Origin: Arbacia lixula
Taxonomy: Eukaryota; Echinodermata; Echinoidea; Arbacioida; Arbaciidae
Direction: 5' to 3'
Length of the DNA: 64,000 bases
Assembly (NCBI GenBank): GCA_963669155.1
Contig: OZ022576.1
Coordinates: 7,447,038 to 7,511,037 of the forward strand
This document shows, one piece after another, positions 10,967 to 22,819 of this stretch (position 1 is its first letter; each line of letters opens with the position of its first letter). The translations under genes and the position numbers were made by a program. Below the pieces are notes generated by a model, which saw nothing but the letters and a program-made list of their open reading frames with translations, did no database searches and was not told the DNA's origin.

Positions 10967-11279
10967 TGATAAATCATCTGCGCATGATATACACACACTG
11001 TACATACTGTAAACATACTGTATAATCCAATAGTTTTTTGCATCACAGATTTTTACCGAGTTGTTGTTTCCTCAATTTTCATGTACATTGCCCAATTATG
11101 AACAGAATATGGTAGAAAATAATCTTTTATAACTTCCCTCACTATATCAGAACTGATATCAGAACTGAATAAAAGCAGAAACTATAGTAATCGTACTCCT
11201 TTTTCCATAAATTGCCTTTTTTACATGTATGTTCTTTGATTTGTGTAAAAATATGTGTCTAATGATATATCTAACATAC

Positions 11280-11520
11280 AGGTGAAATGGTAAATATCCT
11301 TTTGAGAAAATTTTCAAAAAAAATTGTACACAGTGTATGGGACAGCACCTCGCCTGAAACAAAACTTTAAAAGAAAATAATTTTCATTCCTTTTGACCGA
11401 TTTTCGTTAAACTTTGTCTGATATGTTTCATTCATGTGTCTCCTTTAAAACAGCGATTTATGGAACCATACAGTGCAGACATGGTAGAGCATCCCACACG
11501 TGACATCAAAAACCTTAACG
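11280..11520. mobile_element. Rearranged fragment of TIR family A
   Basis: The segment ATTTATGGAACCATACAGTG with CACACGTGACATC matches the right interior of family A. 11283-11325 matches the left interior in reverse orientation, and ATTTTCGTTAAACTTT lies out of the usual order. It looks like a broken or head-to-head copy. The flanking minus-strand frame at 11159-11362 is not a gene. Confidence 0.4.
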
Positions 11521-11638
11521 GTTTACAAACACAGTTTATAAGATTCGCTCACAATATTGCAGTATTTTTACTTCGTCTCGATGTGCAAAACAGTCCAAAA
11601 CTACATGTAGCTGGAAACAAGGAGGAACAAATACGATT

Positions 11639-11730
11639 CCTGTTCATATACACAGGTATCAGTAATGCATCAGCAAACTTGCCACTAATGTTGTGCTTAT
11701 TTTTCGGACAGGTGGTGTGTATGAACGGGG
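11639..11730. mobile_element. Short TIR element related to family D
   Basis: CCTGTTCATATACAC at the left and GTGTGTATGAACGGGG at the right are inverted repeats 92 bp end to end. The subterminal ATCAGTAATGCATCAGCAAACTTGCC resembles the inner end of the larger family D elements at 24420 and 41403. It is probably a minimal deletion derivative. Confidence 0.5.
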
Positions 11731-11745
11731 TTTTGTATCTCTCTG

Positions 11746-12135
11746 TTTCTCTCTCTCTCTCTCTCTCTCTCTCATTCTGTCATTGTCTCTGTCTCTTTTT
11801 CTGTCTCTGAGGTGTCTCTCTGTCTCTCATTATCTGTCCCTGTCTCTGTCTGTCTGTCTCTCCCTCTCCCCCCTCTTTCTCTCTCTTTCTCTCCTCTTTC
11901 CCCCCTCTCTCCCCCCCCCCCCATTCTCATTCCCTCTCCCCCTCCCTGCTCTCTCTCTCTCTCTCCCCCTCTTTCTCTACCTCCTCTCTCCCCCTCGCTC
12001 CCCCTCCCCCCTCTCTCTCTCCCTTCTTTCTCTCAACCCCCTCTCTTCCTCCTCCCTCCCCCCTCTCTCCCTCCTCTCTTCCCCCTCTCCCCCCCTCTAT
12101 CTCTGTCTCTCTCTCTGTGTCTGTCTCTCAGTCCC
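11746..12135. repeat. CT-rich low-complexity block
   Basis: Nearly 400 bp of CT, CTGT and CCCT variants, including a run of about 12 C near 11911. Leu/Ser/Pro-rich open frames of up to 175 codons result from it. Confidence 0.9.
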
Positions 12136-12139
12136 ACCT

Positions 12140-13160
12140 TCCTGCCACGGCAATGTCTTGACATAATCTCAAGGTCCGTGGCATGGCAAGTGACAAATGG
12201 AAATGGACCACCAAGTGCCTGCTCTATCGATCTGACCTCCATTATTTCCTCTGAAAAGAGTGTTGGGCGGGCTGAGATACCTGAGGATTTGCATAATTTC
12301 CACGTTCTTTTATGTTTCCCTCTGATGAAGAAAAGATAGAAAACGAGGTGTTCATTTACATGTACAATGTACATATATGGTTACTTTATCTTGTAAAAAT
12401 AACACAATTTTCTCTCGCATCTTATTTTGACCAGAATTGATTGTTCCATATAAGTTAAGATTATATAGTCTTAACTGAAATTGATTTGAAAATTATTTAC
12501 TCATTAGACCAAAATTACACATAAATGGAATTGTAGACCTGGGCCCTGTCTTGATAGAAAGAGTTGCGATTGATTGCAACTAGACTTAGGATTGATATCA
12601 ACTGTATCTCAATTAGAGATTGGAGATTGGATGAATTTCAGAACAATTGCAACTTGTTAGTGATAGCTGTACATTGGCTGAAATAATCAACTAATTATAC
12701 ATGTACATAAGTGTACAAGTGTTCTGCATGTTCAGTACAGCAGTATAGTAGTCAGTGAATATATATTGGTGTTTGCTATGGGAGTAGAAGTCAGGAAATG
12801 TACTTGTAGCACCCTCACACACATACCCCCCCCCCCCCCCATCCCTGCTTACGTCTACTGCTACGTGTTAGAACGTTCCCCGCCACACACACCGTTTGCG
12901 AATAGCCGTTTACACCGCTCACCATAATGTGATACATATAGCGGCGGTGTAAAGGGCCCGTGTATGCCAGCCTCACTGACAAGCTGGCGAGTTTATTCAA
13001 CTAATAGACTTAATGCATTTGGGAATATTTCACCGCCTGGGGTGCTTCTACTGCTTAATCAAATTGATGGTTATCCCCTGCAGGTCCTCTAACCATCCCA
13101 ATGTGTCCGGGATGGGAGAGAGAGAAAGGGGGACATGTGTTTGTTTGCCGATTTAGAGGC
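12140..13160. other. Mostly unique sequence with a dispersed-repeat fragment and a poly(C)
   Basis: GGGCCCTGTCTTGATAGAAA with GAGTTGCGATTGATTGCAAC at about 12540-12665 resembles a dispersed repeat common in marine invertebrate genomes (recalled, not searched). A run of about 15 C lies near 12827. No gene is supported. Confidence 0.35.
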
Positions 13161-13164
13161 GGTT

Positions 13165-14090
13165 AAGTCCTCTTGTCATTTGTCTAGCTGGTACAGTGTG
13201 GAGACTTGTTGAGAAGGAGAGGAGGAGATGGAGAAGGAAAAAGAAGGAGAGGAGGAGGGAGGGATGGATAACAGGATGAGGGGGAAAGTGAAGGAGAAGG
13301 AATGGAAAAAGAGCAATGGAAGGACAATTGGTACAGTGTGGAGAAATGAGAGGATAAGACGGAGGAGGAAGCAGAAAAAGAATGAGAGGAGGAGGGAGGG
13401 ATAACAGGATGAGGAGAGAATGAAGGAGAAGAAACAGAAGGGGAATTAAATGGAAAGGCACTTTTTTGATAGTGATCTCGTTCTTTGTCAAGCAGGTACA
13501 GTCTTAAGACATACACGGAAGGAGTGGAGGAGATGGAGAAGGAAGGAGAAGAGGAGGTGGAGAAATGAAGGAGAGGCAGAAAAGTTATGGAGGAGGAGGA
13601 GGAGGAGGAGGAGGAGGAGGGTAATATAGAATGACTATCAATCATTTTCTTGTTACGTAGACATGATGCAATGAAGGAGTAGAAGAGATGGAGAAGGAGG
13701 GAAGAGGATGTAATGGAGGCAGGAGGGGAATCGGGATAAGCAATCAGTGAGAGAGTAGGCAAAGGAGGAACAGTTGGACAAGGAGTTTGAAGAAATTGAA
13801 CAACAAGTTCAGTCATTTGTGTAGTTGGTACACAAACATGGTGCCAGCAAGCAGGAGAAGAGATGGACAAGGAAGGGGAATAGGAGGCGGGAGGGATAAC
13901 AAGAGGAAGGAAAAGTGAATGAGAAAGAGGATGCAGTAGGGGTAATGGGATGAAAAAATATAAAAGAAGGAGAAGTAATGTAGAAATAATTTAAAGGGTA
14001 TGGAAGGGGTATGATAGCAGATGAGGAAGGTGTGTGAACTGGGTATGTGGAAAATAAGAAAAAGAACATTGGATTAGCTTTAACAGAAGG
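13165..14090. repeat. Degenerate purine-rich minisatellite, period about 140-165 bp
   Basis: An anchor like TTGTCATTTGTCTAGCTGGTACAG recurs near 13176, 13325, 13480, 13640 and 13810. Each copy is followed by a GGA/GAAGGAG-rich body containing GGGAGGGATAACAGGATGAG. The long minus-strand Ser/Pro/Leu frames here come from this array. Confidence 0.7.
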
Positions 14091-14610
14091 AGGAAGTGTA
14101 TTACCTGCAAAAGATTTGTGGTATTATTATCTTATGACAGAAAAATGAAAAGAGTTGCGGAAAGTTAGATTAAGAATAACAAAATATAAAGTACTTTAGC
14201 CCATGTATTGTGACAGTATTGCAAGTTGATTATGAATTCCTAACACAATACAAACTTTGAATGAGTGAATTAATGATTCATTATCTACTTAAGTGGTTGT
14301 CAGAGAGTGTTATGAGTATAATCTATAATGCCTAGATAAGACCCACATCACTTGTCAATTTATAGTGCTTTTGATTGACAGTGCCCCTTTCATATATCAG
14401 CAACGTTGCACTATTCAGGCATATAATCAATACCAAAAATCAATTTACCTAGTTGCGTGTAAGTAAATGGGGAGGAGAAAGACCTATTTCTTAGGACTTG
14501 TCTTAAATTCAAACATTTGAATATTGTAAGTCAAACCATAATACTCAGTATAGAAGGGTAAGAGAAAATCATGTGGCACATGGTTCTGGTGCAGTAAGCT
14601 AAAGGTAATC
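14091..14610. other. AT-rich non-coding stretch
   Basis: No supported feature. Confidence 0.4.
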
Positions 14611-15128
14611 TTGAAAGGAAAGTCCACCTTGACATTGAGTGTTTTAAAAACACATGACAGAAAAATAATAAATGACGGTTTCACAAAAAATCCATCAAAG
14701 GATAGCAGAGTTATGAATTTTTTAATTCTTAAATTTCTGATGTCACTTGTGAGATACTCTGCTATAAGTTGTGAACTAATATTTTTGAAAATTTCCATTT
14801 TCTCAAAAAGATATACACCATTTTACCCGCTCTTTTAACATGTTTAACATGTTTAACATTAACATTAACATTTAACATTATACATGTACAGTATGTGTTT
14901 ACACATGTCTGTGGAAAAGCTTGATTCCTTCATGCATAGGTTATTTACGGAATTATACAGCACACATTTTGTTTTGGAAAGCAACTCACACATGATGTCA
15001 CAGATCTTTAAGAAATCATAACTTCCTTATCCTTCGACGGATTTTTGTTAAACCTTCATTATATATGTTGCTTTCATTTTTCTCCCATAAATAAAATCAA
15101 TTTGAGTTCAGGGTAGACTTTCCCTTCA
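14611..15128. mobile_element. TIR element, family A, copy 2
   Basis: It begins TTGAAAGGAAAGTCCACCTT and ends GGGTAGACTTTCCCTTCA. The interior matches copy 1 in several blocks (AAAGGATAGCAGAGTTATGA, CTCACACATGATGTCACAG, TTTTTGTTAAACCTTCATTA). The borders are TGAA/TTCA rather than TTAA. A small TTTAACATG tandem run lies inside at about 14833-14880. It is non-coding, and the overlapping frames are shadows. Confidence 0.72.
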
Positions 15129-15129
15129 G

Positions 15130-16930
15130 GCACAAACCCAACTGTGACGCTCTACATGTATGAAAGTGTGTGTCTGTCAGCTAAGACTAGCTCCTGACTT
15201 GGTAGTTGTGTCCATTTTAGAAAAAATGTGCACACATACATGTATATGTGAAAGCTAGTCACCTACAGATTCAGACGGACGGACACAGTTTATTGCTTAT
15301 AAACCAGGGGAAGAGTTACATATATACATTTGTCTCCTATGTGGGAGCTATTTATAATCTTCTTTGCAATGTAGAGTCCTTCGCTAAGGCAGTAGTCTAG
15401 AGTGAAGATCTTGCAAAGGAGGGCCGAATCTGCATGTGGCATTCATGACCAGAAGTGTCAAATTAATGGCTCGCCAACGTATACAACTCTGGGCGGATGC
15501 TCGGCAAAAACACAAGCCTCGATTCAATACATTTTCATGACTTGCTTAGGTAAATTTGGAAAGGGAGGGGGGGGGGGGGGGGGGTTAAAGAGAGAGAGAG
15601 AGGGGATGCGTAAATCTACACGAGCAGCAGAGGTGTGCATTTATATTGCGTTGATGGAGGATCTGGGTCAACCAATGGTCAGCGGAGGAAGTGGAAGGTG
15701 GAACCCAAACCCAGATGAATTCAGGAGAAAGACTGATGAGTAGTCGGTTAAAAATAAACTACGAAGACGGTATACATGGGGTGTGTTGAAGTGGAGAGCA
15801 GGGCGGCTTGCATGGATGGGGGGCTGCTCCCAGCAAAACGGTTCTCGCTCAAGGTGACGCTAGGATTTGGCCAAAGACAGTGGGGCGTAGCACGCGCCCC
15901 AGCTTGTAAATTCACCTGCGGATTTCAATCTGTAATTGAGATGTGTGCTTGATTCTGCGATGACTCTGTCAACATGAAACGGACTCGGTCGAGATGTAGG
16001 CCAGGTTAGTGTCTAAACTGCACGACGGACATGAATGATCAACAACATGCAAATAGAGAAGGAGAAGGGTGGGGGGGAATGGACTCGGAGTAAGAAAAGC
16101 TGAGCTTCCTGTTTTTTTACGGATGAGGATTTCGACGTAGTCTTTGGCCCAGAAACAATGAGGAGGAGCAGTACATAGGGTTATGCATCTTAGTGTAATT
16201 AATCGCACTCTGTAGAAAAAGAAAAAAGTTCATGCCACACGATCAGTCAAAAAGGGAATAAAGTGCAATAGCTGATGATATACCAGGCTTACCTCAGCAA
16301 TGTTTGATACATAACCTGTGCACTTCTTCTATTGATCTTGCATCTGGTATTCGTGTGTGATTCAGTGCACTCAGTTAATACAGTATTGCTGCTAACACAG
16401 AGAGTGAAGGGCCTTTTGGATAATGCATTTACCAGTACCGGTACACTAATTTTTTATGATAAAATCTGCCAAAAGCTACATGTATGTAGGTAACAGGTAA
16501 TGTTGCTGATATACCCTTTCCATGTTTGCTGTTCAATATGTTCATTGTGGTGAATTGCTGTAGGAACTAATGACTAAAGCAACTAAAGCTGTTAAAAAGT
16601 CACAATATTTCTTTGCCAAAATATTGCAACATTCACAGACAATTGGTTGTATTTTCATAACATTTAGAGTTGATACTGCAAATATATCTTGACTGTCACG
16701 TACACCAATGAATACCTCGTCTTTCATTTAGATTTCCTGTTGGGTATACATGACATTGATATCCTTCAATCCTTGATATCAAGTTTCCACTTCATTGCAT
16801 TTTAAAATGAAATATCAGGGTAGCACAAATAGATAGAGGCAGAAGAGGAGTTTTAAACGTACATGTAACTGAAACAGTAGTGACCTCATAACATGCAGAA
16901 GACCAGGGTTCTGTTCCATAAAACTTACTA
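15130..16930. other. Mostly unique sequence, one G-run, no confirmed gene
   Basis: A run of about 18 G lies at 15566-15583. Between 15360 and 16200 the DNA is less AT-rich and free of obvious repeats. A frame from 15402 reaches a possible donor TTAG|GTAAAT near 15549, but it has no family match and the frame continues through poly-Gly from the G-run. It could be unique regulatory DNA. Confidence 0.3.
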
Positions 16931-17292
16931 TTAAAGGGCATATACTGTACTGGGAAGGCAAAAAAGCCTTCAAAATGTAATTGTTTGCAATCTTCTTGTC
17001 AAAGTTTAAATTCATGTATTGTCTATTTTAGAAGCTTGCTGAAAGTTATTTGCCCTCAAATTATCTACATTTGGAGTAATCAGTGATTAAATCACAAATG
17101 TTCGGGCCGAACATTTTGAGGATTCAAACATTAATCATTAATTACTCTATATGTGGATCATTTGAGGGCAAATAACTTTCAGCAAGCTTCTAAAATAGAC
17201 AATACATGAATTTAAGACCATTGGCAAGAAGATTGCTAACAATTACATTTTGAAGGCTCTTTTGCCTTCCCAGTACAGTATATGCCCTTTAA
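16931..17292. mobile_element. Foldback element, family F, copy 1
   Basis: It is a near-complete palindrome. TTAAAGGGCATATACTGTAC at the left is mirrored by GTACAGTATATGCCCTTTAA at the right. The arms stay paired for roughly 150 bp (CTTTTGCC/GGCAAAA, ACATGAATTTAAGACC, GCTTGCTGAAAGTTATTTGC) around a short centre with GTTCGGGCCGAAC. It has no coding capacity. TTAA borders both ends. Confidence 0.85.
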
Positions 17293-18239
17293 TGGTAACT
17301 TTGCTGCAAATGCCTACTTTTATGGAAACCTTGAACTTGATTGGCTTTTGGGCAATATTACCATCTATGGGAGATACCATTAGTGGCAGAGTTTAATAGT
17401 AAGCTCGATGCAATAGGGCCCTGTTCATTATCATGGAGCAAACTATATGGTCCGTATTCTGAACAGAGGTTTCATGCAAATGGTGTACCAAACCTGGACT
17501 CGCTTTATACGGCGCAAAATTCATAATCTGTCGCAGAATCATTGATTTTCATTATGGAGTCACAGCAGTCGCTGATCTCAATTATTTGCTGTAATTATTT
17601 AATGTAGACAAACTCAATATATATGAGGACAAAATCAAATGGATTGATTATTGAGTCTGTTGGCAGTTGCCATATATAGTTTGCCAAGTTTCTAAAAATA
17701 GCTTCATGTAAAAATATCTATTTACAGTATGCATGTACAAAGATTAAACTTTTGCAAGTACTTTTCAAAATAATGGACTGTAAAGATTTACAAATTTCTT
17801 CATGTAAGTATTTTGGTATGTATTTTTTTTGTTCTGGGATTACCAGGGACCCCATGAAGAAAAGTAACTTGCCCACCGATGGGGCTAACTGAAAGAAGAA
17901 TACTCAATAACTAAGGAATAGATTAAAAGCTGATTCTAATAAACTTCTTTGTACAGTAAACACACCTTTTTATGGTTTTGTTGGCATCAGTGGTAGCAAA
18001 ATATGCAGTGGTGTAGAGCGAGGAAGTAACTGTGATGCAAGAAAGAGCGAGGTTGTGAAGGTGTATTTTTCAACATATTGCACTGTAAAATGATTCAAGG
18101 TGTTTCTTTCAAGACATCAGTTTAGAAAAAGGAGCTACCCCCCTCCCCTCTCCCTGCAAATATTGTATTGTGTGCACTCGTGGGAATGTGCTTATCATGA
18201 AACAAAATGTTGATTGACATTTCGTTCGTCACACACTTA
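17293..18239. other. Non-coding, probably containing old repeat fragments
   Basis: 17335-17530 (TTGATTGGCTTTTGGGCAAT and following) reads like part of a dispersed repeat. No TIR or tandem structure was found and no gene is supported. Confidence 0.3.
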
Positions 18240-18480
18240 GAAGTTTCATATCCAAACATGTCACCGCGGCAGAGCAAGTGCTGCAACTGAATAAACACGG
18301 CTCAATTATGATTCTGCATTTCATATTTTTAATTAATGATATGAATGCTTCAAGCTGAAGACAAATGCGTGGCCTGCGACACCTCCAGCCTATTTATATT
18401 TGTATAATTCGGCAGTGCGTGGGCATAACTTGAACTGCACCAGCGTCGATGGAGAAATTTTGTCACACATGTGGGAAAGT
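18240..18480. promoter_or_regulatory. Unique block, possible conserved regulatory DNA
   Basis: This patch is free of simple repeats and TIRs. It contains AATAAACACGG, TTTTTAATTAATGATATGAATGC (homeodomain/POU-like) and GC-richer flanks (ACACCTCCAGCC, CAGCGTCGATGG). Its appearance differs from the surrounding AT-rich DNA. This is inference from motif texture only. Confidence 0.2.
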
Positions 18481-18529
18481 ATGCCTGGCCTTCAGGCTGT
18501 TAGACATTACTGATCTAAACTGAAAAATA

Positions 18530-18720
18530 GAGTCCAATATTCTAAGACCAATCACTATATCATTTTCCTATTTTCTGAATGTCCGGGGAAGCTGGAGAAG
18601 AAATCGGGAATGATTAGCCTAAGTACTCCAGCTACATGTACATGTAGACCCCTTTATTGAATAGTTTGGTTTAAAAAAAAATGCGTAAGAGCTTGGGAAC
18701 TAGGCTGTAGAAATGTCTGT
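18530..18720. mobile_element. Partial element related to family G (GGCTGT ends)
   Basis: The right end GAGCTTGGGAACTAGGCTGT matches the ends at 48025 and 60944, and the internal AGCTGGAGAAGAAATCGGGAA resembles the interior of the 47885 copy. The left end was not resolved. Confidence 0.35.
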
Positions 18721-20984
18721 GTAATATGTATTTTGTTCTACAGGGTTTTCTCTGTCCATTGCATGAATATATTGTGGACATGTTTTGGAAGTATATGATG
18801 AACAGGCATTTTCTATTCTTCTGTCAATAGTTCTTTTTGATCAGTGCATTTACACGATATGCAATGAAAAAGGTAAATCATATATTATTTAGTTTGATTT
18901 TCAGATTATTTCAGGACTTTGATGCAATTTTGTTGCAAGCCTGGATTCACGAACTATTATACCCTTCAAGGAAAAATAATTGTTCACAGGGGGCTCTTCT
19001 TTGCATTTTAAGCACTGAAACATGGTGAGCTCTGAGCCCCGAGCTGTGTGACTTATATGTATGTATTAAGTTTGGTCTGGGTTGGCTCCTGTGTGTAGAC
19101 TATGCAAGTCAGAGTGCTTTCCCGAAACAGAGATGAAAATAATGCTGTATTTTAGAACACTCCCAAGAGCCTTCCATCAATACTACTGGTACATGTGTAT
19201 ATGTATTAATGTTACACAATGTATGTTGCACATTGAATGCAGTGCAACATTAAAAACGCTACTCCATTTTGCCTGTAGCACTGTGACGTACAGTCTTGAA
19301 GTCCCATACAGGATCTGTATGCAGTGTAGGTCTTAAACATTTGATGAAAGGCTGGGACGATGCGCTAGTACATGCACGTATCGTCAGAGTTTGCATTGTT
19401 CTCCTTGTGGAGACTGTGTCTTTTTGCCACACCTCATTAAAACAAGGATCGTTGTAATCGCACTGAGCAACCTACCAGCATGTACGGCTCAGCGTAGCAG
19501 TAACCCAATCGGATAATGAATATTGTAAATTATCATGTACGTCATCCGTGGCGAACTGTGTGCCTTCTCGCTCGAGCCGCGTGCATTTTTTCTGCCGCAC
19601 GCACCAGCGAAATGCGACACCGCAATTTATTCCCCATCACATTCCCTGTGCCTGTTGCATGCCTTTTCATTACGCTGCGCAGCTGTATTGTTTTACACTT
19701 AGTCAATCTCTGTCACAAGACGCAATTTACATTCTGCAAGGCCTTCTTGATAGAAAAGACACTGGACATCACCCATTGAAGCCATGCACATAGTATGCAC
19801 ACAATCTACACATCTATTTACATGGAAACATATGCAGCTTTAACTTCATATGTATTGTACATTGTCTATTCATGTTGAGTTGACTTTCTGCTGAAGTTTA
19901 CTGTAAAAAGTTTCTGATCTGATGTTCAATGTGCTTTGAGTATGAGAGCAAGTACGTACAGCCCCATGATCAATCACATAAGTGATTTATAAAGTAATTA
20001 CAGGCTTATTTATAACCCTGACAAGTAGATGAGTACATATATGCCTACTGTATATCATAATTTCACTTTGTAGCACAATATTGTTATACTAATATGTGTA
20101 TACCAATACCTGCACAGGATACATATATAATGAACAACTTTTCAACAGAACAGTAATCTATTGTGATCAAATACCTCATGTGAATGAAAATTGAGCTGAT
20201 ATTTTAAAATTGTGCTATATTCAGAGTGTATTGAAAAGCATGCATCTTTAGGTTTATGTCTCTAGCTGGCTGGGCTGATAATCTTTTCAGGGTAGAATCA
20301 TTGTTTTTAATGTATATATACAGATACTCTGCATAAAATTTTGAACCATTGGAATAAAGGTTGTATCACCCAGCAAAACCCACACATACGTGTATCATAT
20401 CATCTGGAGGGCATTTCAAGGTCAACTCAGGAGTGTGGTATTAGATATACTGGGAGAGAGGGAAAAATTATGCATTTGAACATGTGGTTGCATGGACATA
20501 TAAGCTCAATTCTGGCTCAAGCATGTACATTGTACTGTATAAGATAACTTTCTATGCAGAAATGCATTGAAAAACACAATGCATTGTACAGATTCATCTT
20601 TATCTGTTGCACAAGTCTCACACTACTGGTAACATAAAGAAATTCCACAAATGACACACTAACCATCATTTTTAATCATCCATAGTATCGCTAAATGTAT
20701 ACTTTGCACCTTTGCCTATTTGAGGCTTTTGCCAGTTGCCTCTCAAATTTGCTGATTTGATTCAAAACAAACAATTAAGCATCCCCAATGAAGTGCCATA
20801 TGTCTGTTTATAATGTAGTGAGAAATCCTGCTATTTGAAGCTGACTAAAAGCATGGCATTGTTTAATATCCAGAGCATTGTCACTCCTTGATATTCTAAA
20901 CAGAGTAGGACTAGAATGTGATCCTGCTGTGTAGCAACTCCCTGATTTGAAAAGCAATACTGCTACTGCTAAATTAGTTCAAGA
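18721..20984. other. Non-coding stretch, no gene supported
   Basis: It contains GGGGGCTCTTCTTTGCATT at 18986, shared with 40504. A CG-containing unique patch at 19540-19700 has overlapping 81-87-codon frames without family or splice support. The rest is AT-rich. Confidence 0.35.
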
Positions 20985-21332
20985 GCTGTTCCTTAACTCT
21001 TTGTGCGTTCACCTGTGAACCCCCTGTGCGTTGCATTAATTTGAGTGTGCGCATATTCCAATGAACTCTTGTCGGAGTAGTAGTTTTCAAGGGCTGTAAC
21101 TTGTTATTAGATTGTCGTGAGGAAAAATAGTGTACATATAAAATATAGAAAATTTCATGGGCTTTCCACTCATATGTATTTTGTCTGGCAGTTGAGGAGC
21201 TACTGTATCACAGGGCTTTACATGTGCAGAACATTTGAAAAAAATGTCAATGTTTTCAGTAGTGCTAATGTAAATGATATGTTGGAGTCTTCATTTGCTG
21301 TAAATTGCAGGGAAATTATTACAGTTATTTTG
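20985..21332. repeat. Dispersed repeat with TTAACTCTTTGTGCGTTC border
   Basis: The border TTAACTCTTTGTGCG recurs in reverse near 22885, and related CTTAACTC ends occur at 54110 and 54195. The downstream GGGCTGTAACTTGTTATTAG is repeat-like. The 75-codon frame at 21117 is not considered a gene. Confidence 0.35.
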
Positions 21333-21689
21333 CTAAGACCATGACCTTTCTATTGATATAAAAATCGATAAGTTTTGAAAAGAAGAAAGTTCGATACAGG
21401 AAGTGCATAGAAAAGCCTGTATGGCCAAGAATTTGGCTTGGTTAGGACTCTAGGAGCTCTTTGTGTTGTAATACAAAGAGATCGCCTACAATGCGTACAT
21501 GCACCCACTAAGACCATGAACTTTCTATTGATATAAAAATCAATAAGTTTTGAAAAGAAGAAAGTTCGATACAGGATGTGCATAGAAAAGCCTGTATGGC
21601 CAAGAATTTGGCTTGGTTAGGACTCTAGGAGCTCTTTGTGTTGTAATACAAAGAGATCGCCTACAATGCGTACATGTACACGCACCCAC
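21333..21689. repeat. Tandem duplication, 175-bp unit, two copies
   Basis: CTAAGACCATGAMCTTTCTA starts both units at 21333 and 21508. The copies differ at only a few positions, and the second has a 6-bp insertion near its end (ACATGTACACGCACCC). Each unit carries a hairpin CTCTTTGTGTTGTAATACAAAGAG-like core. Duplicated minus-strand peptide frames follow from this. Confidence 0.92.
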
Positions 21690-22236
21690 ATAATCACAGT
21701 ACAATAACAAGGAACTTGTGTGATTTTCTTCTGTACTGTTATAGCCTAACATGTATACACATCATTTGTTGTTGTTTTCCATATACATGCAAATCATAAT
21801 AACCCAGACTTGTGTACAGGAGAATGCATTGTCAAAAAGGAAGTGCTTGTGTGTAACATTTATTAGTGCGTGTGTATGTATTTGTTGTTGCTAAATGAAT
21901 AAAACTATGTCTCTGGTGAGAATATTCTGACTAGACTTTGATTATTTATAGTGAGTACTAAACTACAACATCAGAACTTCAGAAGTCACATGGATCATAT
22001 ATGCACATATCTGACATTCACACATCCATACAACATGGGAAAATGAATCTCTTGGAAGAAACCAGAAGTTCCAAATGACTACATATAATCAGGCATTTTA
22101 CTTCCACACTCAAACACTTCCACACACTCTGTCACTCACCCTTATATTTCTAATAGATATATACCATCGGAATCGCAAATAGTTCTTTATTACATGTTTT
22201 TCGCATAATTATAACCACAGCAGAGAAATCTCTAGT

Positions 22237-22505
22237 AGTGTACACAGGGTGGTCCCCAGTGTAGAAAACATGCGGTTCAAACACCACGCGTCGGGTCCAG
22301 AAAGTGATTGTGAGCCACGTGTAAATTCACTGCACCATGCGTAAAATCAGTATCAGTCTTATTATTCTTATTGTTTTTGTTTTCTTTGAGCCACGCGTTC
22401 CATAGTTGTGTACCACGCGTCCAGCACAGATATCTGACAAAAAGTGACATTCTGCTCTTTTGAGCCATGCGTAAAAGATTTTCTGGTGACCACCCTGAGT
22501 GTACA
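22237..22505. mobile_element. Complete hAT-like MITE with 8-bp target duplication
   Basis: The element spans 22245-22497 (253 bp). The left end CAGGGTGGTCCCCAG and the right end CTGGTGACCACCCTG are inverted repeats. Directly outside both lies the same 8-mer AGTGTACA (22237-22244 and 22498-22505). CAGGG-type ends and an 8-bp target duplication are the hallmarks of the hAT superfamily. The interior holds six copies of a CCACGCGT-like motif. It has no transposase and must rely on a source element elsewhere. Confidence 0.85.
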
Positions 22506-22819
22506 CATGCGAATATTGTGGCAGGAAGCACTGTTTCATTGCAGTTTCATTTACATGTATCTCAAGCGCGGAGATAAAGGGAGCTACAAGACTGTATGTG
22601 TACATGGTATATTGTACGTTAACGACCCGGTGGCATGATGACAAGATGGAAAAATACTGAAACAAAATGATCAAAATTCTCCGAAATCTTCTATGTAACG
22701 CTATGCTGCAACGCGAACGAGCGGAAAGCCTAGTACAGTGACGATCGCGAGCAATAGTACTGAACAGTGGTACGGTTGGCAGTACACACATATTTCCAAT
22801 TCCATTCACCTACGTGCGT

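Noticed and set aside
11436-12374. Frames of 113-175 codons, both strands
   Set aside because: They join a family A fragment, the 92-bp mini-element and the CT-rich block; no coding signal of their own.
13153-14069. 228-codon minus-strand Ser/Pro frame and neighbours
   Set aside because: They read through the purine-rich minisatellite, and frames repeat with the array unit.
21350-21752. Two similar minus-strand peptides (RSLCITTQRAPRVLTKPNSW)
   Set aside because: The peptide duplication only reflects the 175-bp DNA duplication; no splice or start context.
22327-22809. 160-codon minus-strand frame
   Set aside because: It overlaps the hAT-like MITE and a dispersed repeat; no family and no splice signals.
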